Source: Porticoccus sp905181945 (GTDB taxonomy: Bacteria > Pseudomonadota > Gammaproteobacteria > Pseudomonadales > Porticoccaceae). From it: a stretch of 64,000 nucleotides of DNA. Shown here in pieces: positions 24,909 through 34,515 of this stretch. The translations under genes were made by a program, and so were the position numbers. Position 1 is the first letter of the stretch. The number at the start of each line of letters is the position of its first letter. The notes under the pieces are model-generated. The model did not search any database. It was not told the origin of the DNA and saw only the letters and a list, made by a program, of their open reading frames with translations. Location of the stretch: the NCBI RefSeq assembly GCF_047729555.1, contig NZ_CP159825.1:558001-622000 (forward strand), in the 5' to 3' direction.

Positions 24909-27464
24909 ATGAGCGAATCAGCCCAAGAAATTCTATCTGTAAATATTGTAGATGAATTGCAAAAATCCTATCTTGATTATGCTATGAGCGTTATCGTCGG
25001 AAGGGCTCTTCCGGATGCAAGAGACGGCCTAAAGCCAGTCCATCGACGTGTTTTGTTCGCTATGAGCGTCCTTAAAAACGAGTGGAACAAGCCATATAAG
25101 AAATCAGCTAGAGTTGTTGGAGATGTCATAGGCAAATATCATCCGCATGGTGATTCTGCAGTTTATGACACCATTGTGCGTATGGCTCAAGATTTTTCAC
25201 TTAGATATATGCTGGTGGATGGTCAGGGAAATTTTGGTTCCGTTGATGGTGATTCTGCAGCTGCTATGCGCTATACCGAAATTAGAATGGCTAAAATTGC
25301 CCACTCGCTGCTGGCAGATCTAGATCAAGAAACGGTTGATTACGTGGAGAATTACGATGGAAATGAATTAATCCCTATTGTGCTGCCCACCCGCGTCCCT
25401 AATCTGCTGGTGAACGGCTCTTCTGGTATTGCTGTAGGTATGGCGACAAACATACCTCCGCATAATCTAAAGGAAATTATTAGCGGTTGTTTGGCATTTA
25501 TTGATAATTCTGAAATATCAATAAATGAGCTTATGGAGCATATACCGGGACCTGATTTTCCGACAGCTGCAATTATTAATGGTAAAGCGGGAATAGTAGA
25601 GGCTTATCGTACAGGACGAGGACGTATTTCTATTCGGGCTAGAGCGACTGTTGAAGTAAATGAAAAAACAGGCCGTGAAACTATAGTTATTACTGAGCTT
25701 CCGTATCAATTAAACAAGGCTCGTCTTATCGAGCGAATAGCTGAGCTGGTTAAAGAAAAGAAAATTGAGGGCATATCAGAACTTCGTGACGAGTCTGATA
25801 AAGATGGATTAAGGGTGGTTGTTGAAACTAAGCGTGGAGAAGTGGGTGAGGTGGTTTTAAATAATCTTTACTCTCAAACACAGCTACAAAATGGATTCAG
25901 TTTTAACGTCGTAGCCTTAGTGGACGGCCAACCAAGGACCCTTAATTTAAAAGAAATGATCGAGGTGTTTGTTCGTCATCGCCGTGAGGTGGTTACGCGT
26001 CGTACAGTTTATCTGCTTCGTAAAGCCCGTGCGCGAGTCCATATCTTAGAGGGATTGGCGGTTGCAATAGCTAATATTGACCTGATTATTGAGTTGATTA
26101 AATCCTCCTCTACGCCAGTTATGGCTAGAGAGCGTCTAATTTCAACAGGCTGGAATGCTGTTGTTGCTGCTAAGATTATGGAAAAAGCAGGTGCAGTCAG
26201 CCGACCAGAAGATCTAGATGAAAATTGTGGTATGCGCGATGACCAGTACTATCTTTCGCCTACTCAGGCCCAAGCGATTCTAGAGTTAAGATTACACCGA
26301 CTTACCGGCATGGAACATGACAAGTTACTTGCTGAGTATGACGAAAAACTAGATGAGATTGTTGAGTATTTAAAAATTCTCGGGGACTCGACAGTTTTGA
26401 TGCAGCTTATACGAGAAGAATTACAGGCTGTTAGTGAAGAGTTTGGAGATGATAGGCGTACCGAGATAGTAGAGTCTCAGCATGATCTCACAGTAGAAGA
26501 TTTAATTACCGAAGAAGATAGGGTGGTTACAATATCTCATGGCGGCTATGCTAAAACTCAACCATTGAGTGATTACCAGTCTCAACACCGGGGAGGCACA
26601 GGCAAGTCCGCAACTGCTGTAAAGGATGACGATTTTGTTGAGCATCTTTTGATTGTGAGTACGCACAGCACTATTTTATGTTTCACAAACCTCGGCAAAG
26701 TTTATTGGTTAAAGGTTTACCAGATTCCTGTGGCGGGAAGAAATGCACGAGGAAGACCTATGGTAAACCTTTTGCCCTTAAGTGAAAACGAGCGTATAAG
26801 TAGCATTTTGCCGGTTTCAGAGTACGATAAAAATAAATTTATAATTATGGCCACTGCAAATGGAACGGTTAAGAAGACTGCGCTAACTCAATATTCTCGA
26901 CCTAGATCTGTTGGCCTAAGGGCGGTTGATTTGGTTGACGGAGACTACCTTGTTGGCAGTGCTATCACGGATGGTAATTCTGATGTGATGCTTTTTAGTA
27001 GTGAAGGCAAGGCTGTTAGGTTTGCAGAATCGGATGTGAGGTCTGTTGGTCGAGTATCGAAAGGAGTTCGCGGGATGCGCCTGCCGTCTGAGCACAAAGT
27101 ATTATCTATGATTATCCCTCAAGAAAATGGTTACGCCTTAACTGTCTCAGATAATGGATATGGCAAGCGAACCAAACTCGGTGAGTTTCCTACCAAAGGG
27201 CGTGGCGGCAAAGGAATGATTGCCATGCAGGCAAGCAAGAGAAATGGTCCATTAGTAGGAGTAGTGCAATTGTTTGATCGAGATGAAGTTATGCTAATTT
27301 CCGATCAAGGGACTATGGTGCGAACAAGGTGTGATGAAATTTCAGTATTGGGACGTAACACCCAGGGTGTTAGAGTTATCCGTCTTAAAGATGAGGAGAT
27401 AATGGTTGGCTTGGCTCGAATAGAAGAGCAGGATTATGTTGAAAAATTTGAGTCAGAAGAATAA
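24909..27464 (+). CDS. gyrA: DNA gyrase subunit A
   Basis: GyrA is the DNA-cleaving subunit of gyrase, which introduces negative supercoils. The 851-residue protein carries the N-terminal ILSVNIVDELQKSYLDYAMSVIVGRALPD. The quinolone-determining segment HPHGDSAVYDTIVRMAQ retains the serine and aspartate of sensitive enzymes. The active-site tyrosine is in AAAMRYTEIRM (about residue 120). The C-terminal beta-pinwheel DNA-wrapping domain is present, with the GyrA box as QSQHRGGTGK. Length and motifs indicate a complete gene. In Pseudomonas serC follows; here pheA does. Confidence 0.98.
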   Translation: MSESAQEILSVNIVDELQKSYLDYAMSVIVGRALPDARDGLKPVHRRVLFAMSVLKNEWNKPYKKSARVVGDVIGKYHPHGDSAVYDTIVRMAQDFSLRYMLVDGQGNFGSVDGDSAAAMRYTEIRMAKIAHSLLADLDQETVDYVENYDGNELIPIVLPTRVPNLLVNGSSGIAVGMATNIPPHNLKEIISGCLAFIDNSEISINELMEHIPGPDFPTAAIINGKAGIVEAYRTGRGRISIRARATVEVNEKTGRETIVITELPYQLNKARLIERIAELVKEKKIEGISELRDESDKDGLRVVVETKRGEVGEVVLNNLYSQTQLQNGFSFNVVALVDGQPRTLNLKEMIEVFVRHRREVVTRRTVYLLRKARARVHILEGLAVAIANIDLIIELIKSSSTPVMARERLISTGWNAVVAAKIMEKAGAVSRPEDLDENCGMRDDQYYLSPTQAQAILELRLHRLTGMEHDKLLAEYDEKLDEIVEYLKILGDSTVLMQLIREELQAVSEEFGDDRRTEIVESQHDLTVEDLITEEDRVVTISHGGYAKTQPLSDYQSQHRGGTGKSATAVKDDDFVEHLLIVSTHSTILCFTNLGKVYWLKVYQIPVAGRNARGRPMVNLLPLSENERISSILPVSEYDKNKFIIMATANGTVKKTALTQYSRPRSVGLRAVDLVDGDYLVGSAITDGNSDVMLFSSEGKAVRFAESDVRSVGRVSKGVRGMRLPSEHKVLSMIIPQENGYALTVSDNGYGKRTKLGEFPTKGRGGKGMIAMQASKRNGPLVGVVQLFDRDEVMLISDQGTMVRTRCDEISVLGRNTQGVRVIRLKDEEIMVGLARIEEQDYVEKFESEE

Positions 27465-27502
27465 AAAAAGAGTACTGATAATTATGCATAAAGGTAGTAG
27501 GC

Positions 27503-28588
27503 ATGTCAGATGAAAAGAAACTCGCTCAATTGCGAAAATCTATAGATATTATAGATTCTCAGCTATTAGAATTAATTAATCAGCGTGCAGGTTGTGCGAA
27601 AAAAGTTGCAAAGGTAAAGGAAATTTCGGGCGATATTGTTTATTTTAGACCTGAGCGTGAAGCCAATGTGCTGCGCAATGTGATGAAAAAAAATAATGGA
27701 CCGTTAGGGGACGAGGAGGTCGCAAGGTTATTCCGTGAAATTATGTCAGCTTGTTTGGCTTTAGAGCAGCCTATAAAGGTAGCTTTTTTGGGCCCTGAGG
27801 GTACCTTTACCCAGCAAGCAGCAATTAAGCATTTTGGGAATTCTGCAGTGACTGTTTCGATGAATGCGATAGATGAGGTTTTTCGAGAAGTAGATGCCGG
27901 AGCAGCTAACTACGGGGTTGTCCCTGTAGAAAACTCTACTGAAGGGGTCATTAATCACACTCTGGATGCTTTTTTGGCGTCCTCTTTAAATATTTGTGGT
28001 GAGGTTGAACTTCGTATTCATCATAACTTACTGGTTGGCCAGAGCACACATAAAGATAAAATCACCCGAGTGTATTCTCATTCGCAATCATTAGCCCAGT
28101 GCCGCCAATGGCTTGATGCTCACTATCCTAAGGCAGAAAGAATTGCAGTGAGCAGTAATGCTGAAGCGGCAAAGCGAATTAAAGGTGAATGGAGCTCAGC
28201 CGCAATTGCTGGCGATATGGCAGCCGAGCTCTATGATTTGGAAAAGCTTTCAGAAAAAATTGAAGATAGGCCAGATAACTCAACTCGTTTTTTGATTATT
28301 GGAAGAGAGAAAATTTTACAGAGTGGGGAGGATAAGACATCTATTATTATTGCGGCTAAAAATGAGCCCGGTGCCTTGTACAACTTATTGGCTCCTTTTT
28401 ATAGAGAAGGGGTGGATTTGACACGTGTTGAAACTCGTCCTTCTCGAGAAGGTAAGTGGACTTATGTTTTTTTTGTTGACTTTAGGGGCCACAAGGATGA
28501 CCCCGCTATAATAAAAGTTCTTGCTGAAGTAAGCCAAATTGTAATGGATTTACGTGTTCTTGGCTCTTATCCGAAAGCAGTTTTATAG
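27503..28588 (+). CDS. pheA: P-protein: chorismate mutase / prephenate dehydratase
   Basis: The bifunctional P-protein turns chorismate into prephenate and then phenylpyruvate for phenylalanine synthesis. The 361-residue protein begins with an AroQ chorismate mutase domain (LRKSIDIIDSQLLELINQRAGCAKKVAKVK, RPEREANVLRNVMKKN). The prephenate dehydratase domain follows (VAFLGPEGTFTQQAAIKHFG; GVVPVENSTEGVINHTLDA). A C-terminal ACT regulatory domain (NEPGALYNLLAPFYREGVDLTRVETRPSR) is the likely phenylalanine-feedback site. AGGTAG lies ahead of the start. hisC follows closely. Confidence 0.97.
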   Translation: MSDEKKLAQLRKSIDIIDSQLLELINQRAGCAKKVAKVKEISGDIVYFRPEREANVLRNVMKKNNGPLGDEEVARLFREIMSACLALEQPIKVAFLGPEGTFTQQAAIKHFGNSAVTVSMNAIDEVFREVDAGAANYGVVPVENSTEGVINHTLDAFLASSLNICGEVELRIHHNLLVGQSTHKDKITRVYSHSQSLAQCRQWLDAHYPKAERIAVSSNAEAAKRIKGEWSSAAIAGDMAAELYDLEKLSEKIEDRPDNSTRFLIIGREKILQSGEDKTSIIIAAKNEPGALYNLLAPFYREGVDLTRVETRPSREGKWTYVFFVDFRGHKDDPAIIKVLAEVSQIVMDLRVLGSYPKAVL

Positions 28589-28612
28589 TAGACATTGATA
28601 TTTGGTAAGATT

Positions 28613-29725
28613 ATGACCATGAACTTTAAAAGCTTGGCGCTGCCGGGCATACAGAATTTAATGCCATATCAAGGTGGAAAGGCAGCTGAAGAGGTGGAGC
28701 GAGAGCTTGGTATTTCCGACGTGGTTAAGCTTTGCAGTAACGAGAATCCCTCAGGTGCCAGTCTTATTGCTAAATCAGCCATCATTAATGTTTTGGATGA
28801 TATTGCTCGCTATCCTGACAGTAATGGCTATCACCTGAAGCAAAAACTGGCAGAGAAGCTATCGGTGAAGTCTAGCCAGCTAACTCTTGGTAATGGGTCA
28901 AATGATCTGCTTGAGCTGGTTGCAAAATCTTTTCTAGGGTCAAACCATAGTGCTGTTTTTTCCCAGCATGCTTTTTTAGTCTACAAGCTTGCAATTGCCG
29001 CTCAAAATGCTAAATCAATTATTGTGCCAGCTAAAAACTGGGGACACGACCTGCAGGCTATGTCTGAGGCCATTGAGGACGACACTCGTTTAATTTTTAT
29101 AGCAAATCCTAACAACCCAACAGGAACTTGTGTTGGGCTCGCGGAAATTAAAACCTTTATGGGGGGTATTCCTGAAAATGTGCTAGTCGTTGTTGATGAG
29201 GCATATTTTGAGTATGTGGATGCTCCAGGGTATGAAACAGTATTGGGGCTAATCAATGAGCATCCTAATTTGCTTGTTACACGTACTTTTTCTAAGGCTT
29301 ATGGGTTAGCCTCTTTGCGCATTGGCTACTCTGTTTCGCACTCAAGTATCGCAGAGATTTTAAATCGTGTACGGCAACCGTTTAATGTAAATAGCTTGGC
29401 TTTGGCGGCAGCAACAGCAATACTTGATGATCATGAATACCTACAAAAAAGTATTGAAATTAATCGCAATGGATACCAGCAGTTGATCGCCGGAATTAAT
29501 GAATTAAGCCTTAAATTTATACCCTCTGTTGGTAACTTTATCGCGATAGAGACCCCAGGAAATGTCCATAGTTTGCATAAAAGACTACTTAAAAAGGGTG
29601 TTATTACTCGCACTATAGATGTATATGAAATGCCAGATCACCTTCGTGTATCAATTGGAACACATGAAGAAAATGAACGTTTTCTTGGTAGTCTAAAAGA
29701 CTTTCTTGACTCCAAAGAGGTGTGA
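28613..29725 (+). CDS. hisC: histidinol-phosphate / aromatic aminotransferase HisC-like
   Basis: This is a PLP-dependent class I/II aminotransferase of the HisC family. From ATG 28613, preceded by GGTAAG, it has about 370 residues. It shows KLCSNENPSGAS, the PLP-contact NPNNPTG, DEAYFEY, and the PLP lysine in TRTFSKAYGLASLRIGY. The C-terminal arginine motif HLRVSIGTHEENERF is also there. In this pheA-hisC-tyrA/aroA setting (hisC2 in Pseudomonas) it probably transaminates aromatic keto acids as well as, or instead of, histidinol phosphate; that is inferred from context. Confidence 0.93.
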   Translation: MTMNFKSLALPGIQNLMPYQGGKAAEEVERELGISDVVKLCSNENPSGASLIAKSAIINVLDDIARYPDSNGYHLKQKLAEKLSVKSSQLTLGNGSNDLLELVAKSFLGSNHSAVFSQHAFLVYKLAIAAQNAKSIIVPAKNWGHDLQAMSEAIEDDTRLIFIANPNNPTGTCVGLAEIKTFMGGIPENVLVVVDEAYFEYVDAPGYETVLGLINEHPNLLVTRTFSKAYGLASLRIGYSVSHSSIAEILNRVRQPFNVNSLALAAATAILDDHEYLQKSIEINRNGYQQLIAGINELSLKFIPSVGNFIAIETPGNVHSLHKRLLKKGVITRTIDVYEMPDHLRVSIGTHEENERFLGSLKDFLDSKEV

Positions 29726-29728
29726 TCT

Positions 29729-31948
29729 ATGGCAAAAAAAATAAAACGTTTGCTTGTGATTGGGTTAGGATTGATTGGTGGTAGCTTGGCAAAAGCTGCC
29801 AAAGATCGCAATCTGTACGATCAAATCATAGGAAGCTCTCGCGATTACAAAACGTTAGACGAGGCAATAAAAACAGGCATTATAGATAAAGCGGTACAGG
29901 ATATTGAAGATATCGCTACAGAGATGGGAGACGGAGATCTCGTTGTTATTGCTGTCCCAACACTTGCAATCCCAGCTATTATCTCTCAGCTTCAGCCATT
30001 ACTGAGCGAGCTGGTAACAATTACAGATGTGGCAAGCGTAAAAGGCAGTGTAGTCGAAGCTGTTAATGAAGTTTATCGTTGCAGTCCTTCGCAATTTGTT
30101 CCCGGTCATCCTATTGCTGGCTCAGAGAAAAGCGGTATTGGGGCAGTTGATGCATTCTTATTTGAAAATCATCAAGTAATTTTAACTCCATCTTCTGCCA
30201 CTGGTTGTGACCATATTGATAGGGTCAAGAAATTATGGATTGGAGTGGGCGCATCAGTCAGTGAGATGAAAGTAGTAGATCATGATGAAATTTTAGCGGC
30301 CACTAGTCATTTGCCCCATATATTGGCGTATGCCTTGGTGGACATGTTATCAAGCATGAGAAAAAACCAAGAAGTTTTTCGTTACGCCGCTGGAGGATTT
30401 GGTGACTTTACTCGAATAGCTGCAAGCGATCCTGTTATGTGGCATGACATAGTGATGGCAAACAAAAAAGCAATTACTTCTGCTCTAGGTGACTTAACCA
30501 AACATATTGATTTCATCAAGCAAGCTATATCTCTTGGAGATAGCGAATATTTATTGGATGTTTTTGCGCACGCACGAGAAACAAGAAACCATTTTGATCA
30601 AATGCGAGAAAACAAGACTTATTTGAAACCCATAGCTCAGACTGTTGATTATAGAGTGTCCCCAGGTGGTTGTATTAAAGGCAAGGTTGTGGTGCCTGGA
30701 GATAAGTCAATTTCTCACCGTGCTATTATTTTGGGTTCCATCGCTAACGGTGTTACCAATATATCAGGCTTTTTGGAAGGAGAGGACAGTTTAGCTACAC
30801 TGCAAGCATTTCGAGATATGGGCGTTGTGATAAAGCGACCCGCCAAAGGATGCGTTGAGGTACACGGGGTTGGATTAAACGGACTACAGGCGCCTTCTGG
30901 ACCTTTATATTTAGGTAATTCTGGCACATCTATGAGGTTACTTTCTGGATTGCTGGCTGCTCAGTCGTTTGATGTGGTCTTAACAGGCGACGAGTCTTTG
31001 TCAAAGCGACCGATGGAGCGCGTAGTAAGCCCTTTGAGAAAAATGGGTGCAGTAATTGCAATGAATAAAAATGGGTTGCCACCTTTGAAAATAAAGGGTG
31101 GGGTCGATCTTAAAGCCATAGATTACAAGCTACCAATGGCAAGTGCTCAGGTTAAATCATGCATTCTATTGGCAGGATTATATGCGAAGGGCCAGACTTC
31201 CACGATAGAGTCAGTTGCCACGCGTGACCACACAGAGCGAATGTTGGCAGGCTTTGGCTACCATGTTGATAGAAAAGAGTTTTCTGCAAGCCTGAGAGGG
31301 AAGGGGGAATTAAAATCCACTATAGTTAACGTGCCTGCAGATATTTCATCAGCAGCTTTTTATATGGTAGCCGCCTCTATTGCCCCAGGCTCAGATGTTA
31401 TCTTGCCTCATGTTGGAGTAAATCCAACAAGAATTGGCGTAATAAATATTTTGCAAATGATGGGGGCCGATATAAGGCTCTCCAATAAAAAAGAAGTGAG
31501 CGGCGAGCCTGTCGCTGATATTCAAGTACGCTATGCTCCACTTCACGGGATTGAAATTCCGGTAGATCAGGTTGCCTTAGCTATTGATGAGTTTCCGGTA
31601 TTGTTTGTAGCAGCAGCTTGTGCAACTGGAAAGACTATTCTCAGAGGCGCTTTAGAATTGCGAGTCAAAGAAAGTGATAGAATCCAGTCTATGGCAGATG
31701 GTTTGACTGTATTGGGAATAGATGTAACAACCACACCAGATGGCATTGAGATCGAAGGTGGTTCAATTTTAGGTGGAGAGATAGACAGCAAAGACGATCA
31801 CCGTATTGCGATGGCATTTAGTATTGCAGCCTTAAGAGCAAAAGAAATTATTTTAATACACAATTGCAATAATGTTGCCACATCATTTCCTGGTTTTGTC
31901 GAGCAAGCGAACAAGTCTGGATTGAGTATCAGTGAGGAAAAAAGATGA
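29729..31948 (+). CDS. tyrA-aroA: fused prephenate dehydrogenase (TyrA) / EPSP synthase (AroA)
   Basis: One 739-residue protein joins two shikimate-pathway enzymes. Residues 1 to about 295 are TyrA-like, with the NAD-binding VIGLGLIGGSLAKAAKDR, GHPIAGSEKSGI and ATSHLPHILAYALVD motifs. Residues from about 310 on are EPSP synthase, with PGDKSISHRAIILGSIA, LGNSGTSMRLLSGLLA, KRPMERVVSPL and the DHRIAMAF region. TyrA makes 4-hydroxyphenylpyruvate toward tyrosine; AroA makes EPSP upstream. The same fusion occurs in Pseudomonas. The frame is uninterrupted and overlaps cmk by four bases. Confidence 0.96.
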   Translation: MAKKIKRLLVIGLGLIGGSLAKAAKDRNLYDQIIGSSRDYKTLDEAIKTGIIDKAVQDIEDIATEMGDGDLVVIAVPTLAIPAIISQLQPLLSELVTITDVASVKGSVVEAVNEVYRCSPSQFVPGHPIAGSEKSGIGAVDAFLFENHQVILTPSSATGCDHIDRVKKLWIGVGASVSEMKVVDHDEILAATSHLPHILAYALVDMLSSMRKNQEVFRYAAGGFGDFTRIAASDPVMWHDIVMANKKAITSALGDLTKHIDFIKQAISLGDSEYLLDVFAHARETRNHFDQMRENKTYLKPIAQTVDYRVSPGGCIKGKVVVPGDKSISHRAIILGSIANGVTNISGFLEGEDSLATLQAFRDMGVVIKRPAKGCVEVHGVGLNGLQAPSGPLYLGNSGTSMRLLSGLLAAQSFDVVLTGDESLSKRPMERVVSPLRKMGAVIAMNKNGLPPLKIKGGVDLKAIDYKLPMASAQVKSCILLAGLYAKGQTSTIESVATRDHTERMLAGFGYHVDRKEFSASLRGKGELKSTIVNVPADISSAAFYMVAASIAPGSDVILPHVGVNPTRIGVINILQMMGADIRLSNKKEVSGEPVADIQVRYAPLHGIEIPVDQVALAIDEFPVLFVAAACATGKTILRGALELRVKESDRIQSMADGLTVLGIDVTTTPDGIEIEGGSILGGEIDSKDDHRIAMAFSIAALRAKEIILIHNCNNVATSFPGFVEQANKSGLSISEEKR

Positions 31949-32634
31949 TTAATTGCGTGCCTGTAATAACTATAGATGGCCCAAGTGGCGCAGGAAAAGG
32001 GACTATTTGCCAGTTAATAGCAATTAAGCTTGGGTTTCATTATCTTGATAGTGGCGCGCTTTATAGATTATTAGTATTGGCCGCTATGCGTCATGCTGTA
32101 GATCTAAGTAATGTTGAATCGCTAGCTGTACTGGCTGCTCATATGGATATTTCTTTTAATATGAATAGTGAATTTGAGTCGCAGGTGATACTGGAGGGTG
32201 AAGACGTATCCGCTCTTATCCGCGATGAGCATATTGGTTCAGATGCCTCTACTATTGCAGCCCACCTGGAGGTGAGGACCGCGCTACTGAGCAGACAGCG
32301 TGCTTTTGCCAAATATCCTGGTCTTGTTGCGGATGGGCGTGATATGGGCACTATTGTATTTCCTGATGCGGGCGCTAAAATTTTCCTTACGGCAAACTCT
32401 GAAATTCGGGCTAAAAGACGACATAAGCAGTTGATGGATAAGGGTAAAGATGCTAGTCTTGCCAGTCTCATAGAGCAGGTCAAAAAGCGAGATGAACGAG
32501 ATATGACTCGCAAATCTTCGCCAATGGTTCCTGCTCATGATGCTGTAATCATTGATAGCTCACATATGAGCATTAATGGAGTATTAGAACTGGGGTTAGA
32601 AATTGCTAAAAAAAATGGCATACACCCTCAGTAA
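31945..32634 (+). CDS. cmk: cytidylate kinase
   Basis: Cmk phosphorylates CMP and dCMP in pyrimidine nucleotide supply. The 229-residue protein begins with the P-loop TIDGPSGAGKGTICQLIA, then LDSGALYRLLVLAA, the CMP-binding GRDMGTIVFPDA and KRRHKQLMDKGKD. RDERDMTRKSSPMVPAHDAVIID is characteristic of the family. It overlaps the tyrA-aroA stop (ATGA overlap) and precedes rpsA, a widely conserved arrangement. Confidence 0.97.
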   Translation: MINCVPVITIDGPSGAGKGTICQLIAIKLGFHYLDSGALYRLLVLAAMRHAVDLSNVESLAVLAAHMDISFNMNSEFESQVILEGEDVSALIRDEHIGSDASTIAAHLEVRTALLSRQRAFAKYPGLVADGRDMGTIVFPDAGAKIFLTANSEIRAKRRHKQLMDKGKDASLASLIEQVKKRDERDMTRKSSPMVPAHDAVIIDSSHMSINGVLELGLEIAKKNGIHPQ

Positions 32635-32666
32635 ATAGCCAAGTATTTGCGGCAAATAACCAGAAA

Positions 32667-32713
32667 AGCCACATTACTTTTTATTAATAACCCACATAAC
32701 TGGTGATGTGGCT
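32667..32713 (+). promoter_or_regulatory. rpsA leader stem-loops with two competing CCACAT arms
   Basis: The cmk-rpsA spacer holds two copies of CCACAT (32669-32674 and 32692-32697), either of which can pair with ATGTGG at 32706-32711. The distal pairing extends to 8 bases (AGCCACAT/ATGTGGCT). The proximal one makes a compact hairpin with an 8-base loop containing CUGG. The start codon of rpsA follows 40 bases later, after a weak AGGTGT site. In gammaproteobacteria rpsA has a structured leader through which S1 represses its own translation, so this is a good candidate for that element. Confidence 0.5.
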
Positions 32714-32752
32714 TGTAGAGCCAATGGTTCTATTTTTCCTATAGGTGTCCCG

Positions 32753-34435
32753 ATGAACGCGAATTTTGCAGAATTATTTGAAGAAAGTTTAAAAACAGTT
32801 GAGATGAATACCGGCGCGATTATAACCGGCGTCATTACTGATATTGATAAAGACTGGGTAACTGTCCACACCGGTCTTAAATCTGAAGGTGTTATTCCCA
32901 AGGAAGAGTTTTTTGATGATAACGGTGAAACCGCCATCGCTATTGGCGATGAAATACAAGTTTCTCTTGAGGCAGTAGAAGACGGGTTTGGTGCAACTAA
33001 ATTGTCCAGAGAAAAGGCTCGAGCTGCTGAATCCTGGATTATCCTCGATGCTGCACTGAAGGCAGAAGAGGCAGTTATAGGAATTATAAGCGGTAAAGTG
33101 AAAGGTGGGTTTACAGTCGAAGTTCAAGGTTTGCGTGCATTTTTGCCAGGGTCTCTTATAGATGTTCGTCCAATTCGTGATACCTCGCACTTAGAAAATA
33201 AGCCACTAGAATTCAAGGTCATAAAACTTGACCAGAAGCGCAATAATGTTGTGGTGTCTAGACGTGCCGTTATGGAGCAAGTTAACACTGTTGAGCGTGA
33301 TGAGATGCTTGCTAACCTTGAAGAAGGGGCCACGGTTAAAGGCTTGATAAAGAATCTTACAGATTACGGTGCTTTTGTTGATCTTGGTGGAATAGACGGC
33401 CTATTGCATATAACTGATATGTCTTGGAAGCGCATAAAACATCCGTCTGAAATAGTAAATGTTGGTGATGATGTTGATGTAAAAATATTGAAATTTGATC
33501 GTGAGCGCAATCGTGTATCCTTGGGTATGAAGCAAATGGGCGAAGATCCTTGGGCTGACATAACAGGTCGTTACCCGCAAGGTGCTCGGACCACCGCTAC
33601 AGTTACCAACCTTACTGATTATGGTTGTTTTGCTGAGCTAGAAGATGGGGTTGAGGGTCTTGTTCATGTATCTGAAATGGATTGGACTAATAAAAATATT
33701 CATCCATCTAAGGTGGTTCAGCTTGGTGACACAGTGGAAGTTATGATTCTGGATATTGATCAAGAGCGCCGTAGGATTTCTTTGGGTGTCAAGCAATGCT
33801 TTATGAACCCTTGGGATGAGTTTGGAACAACGCATGCAAAAGGTGCCAAAATTATTGGAAACATTAAGTCCATAACTGATTTTGGTATCTTTATCGGTTT
33901 AGATGGAGGCATTGATGGGCTGGTCCATCTCTCTGATATCTCATGGGATGAAGCTGGTGAAGAGGCTGTCCGTAATTATAAGAAAGGAGACGAGGTAGAA
34001 ACAGTCATCTTGTCTATAGACTCTGAAAGAGAGCGCATTTCTTTGGGCATCAAGCAATTAGCTGATGATCCTTTTGCTCGTTACGTGTCTGAATATGACA
34101 AAGGGGCAGTTGTTCTTGGCACTATTAAGGAAGTTGATGCCAAAGAAGCAGTCATTCTTCTGAGTGACGGTGTTGAAGCGCAACTGAAAGCATCAGAGCT
34201 GTCGCGAGAAAAGGTTGATGATGCATCTAAAATTCTGAAAGAGGGTGATGAGATAGAGACAAAAATTATTAATATAGATCGAAAGAATCGGATAATTTCT
34301 TTATCAGTCAAAGCCAAGGATGTAGAAGAGGAAAAAACTGCAATAAAAGAGCACAAAAAATCAGAAGTAGAGAGCGTAACTCCAACTACTATAGGCGATT
34401 TAATTAAAGCTCAGATGGAAAACAAAGAGAGTTGA
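32753..34435 (+). CDS. rpsA: 30S ribosomal protein S1
   Basis: S1 binds mRNA on the small ribosomal subunit and helps start translation of structured or poorly primed messages. The ATG at 32753 gives MNANFAELFEESL, the normal S1 N-terminus, and a 560-residue protein. A longer frame from 32708 would run through the leader hairpin and is rejected. Six S1 repeats can be followed, for example VKGLIKNLTDYGAFVDLGGIDGLLHITDMSWKR and GNIKSITDFGIFIGLDGGIDGLVHLSDISWDE. A hairpin terminator candidate follows. Confidence 0.97.
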   Translation: MNANFAELFEESLKTVEMNTGAIITGVITDIDKDWVTVHTGLKSEGVIPKEEFFDDNGETAIAIGDEIQVSLEAVEDGFGATKLSREKARAAESWIILDAALKAEEAVIGIISGKVKGGFTVEVQGLRAFLPGSLIDVRPIRDTSHLENKPLEFKVIKLDQKRNNVVVSRRAVMEQVNTVERDEMLANLEEGATVKGLIKNLTDYGAFVDLGGIDGLLHITDMSWKRIKHPSEIVNVGDDVDVKILKFDRERNRVSLGMKQMGEDPWADITGRYPQGARTTATVTNLTDYGCFAELEDGVEGLVHVSEMDWTNKNIHPSKVVQLGDTVEVMILDIDQERRRISLGVKQCFMNPWDEFGTTHAKGAKIIGNIKSITDFGIFIGLDGGIDGLVHLSDISWDEAGEEAVRNYKKGDEVETVILSIDSERERISLGIKQLADDPFARYVSEYDKGAVVLGTIKEVDAKEAVILLSDGVEAQLKASELSREKVDDASKILKEGDEIETKIINIDRKNRIISLSVKAKDVEEEKTAIKEHKKSEVESVTPTTIGDLIKAQMENKES

Positions 34436-34445
34436 CGCTATAAGG

Positions 34446-34478
34446 CAAGGGGTGGTAGAAATTGCTACCTCTTGTTTT
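34446..34478 (+). terminator. candidate rho-independent terminator after rpsA
   Basis: A hairpin with inner stem GGTAG/CTACC (34454-34458 and 34465-34469, loop AAATTG) and outer CAAG/CTTG (34446-34449 and 34471-34474) is followed by TTTT at 34475-34478. It sits just after the rpsA stop. The internal loop makes it moderate in strength, and some read-through into ihfB is likely. Confidence 0.65.
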
Positions 34479-34515
34479 GATTCAATTAATGTAATCACTA
34501 ACCGTATAGAAATTT

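Noticed and set aside
24909..27464. Possible quinolone-resistance substitution in GyrA
   Set aside because: The determining segment reads HPHGDSAVYDT, the sensitive form with serine and aspartate retained.
29729..31948. Chimera or assembly error joining tyrA and aroA
   Set aside because: The fusion has an uninterrupted frame and matches the known tyrA-aroA fusion of Pseudomonas-type genomes.
32708..32752. N-terminal extension of S1 from 32708
   Set aside because: It would translate the leader hairpin, and the normal S1 N-terminus starts at the ATG at 32753.
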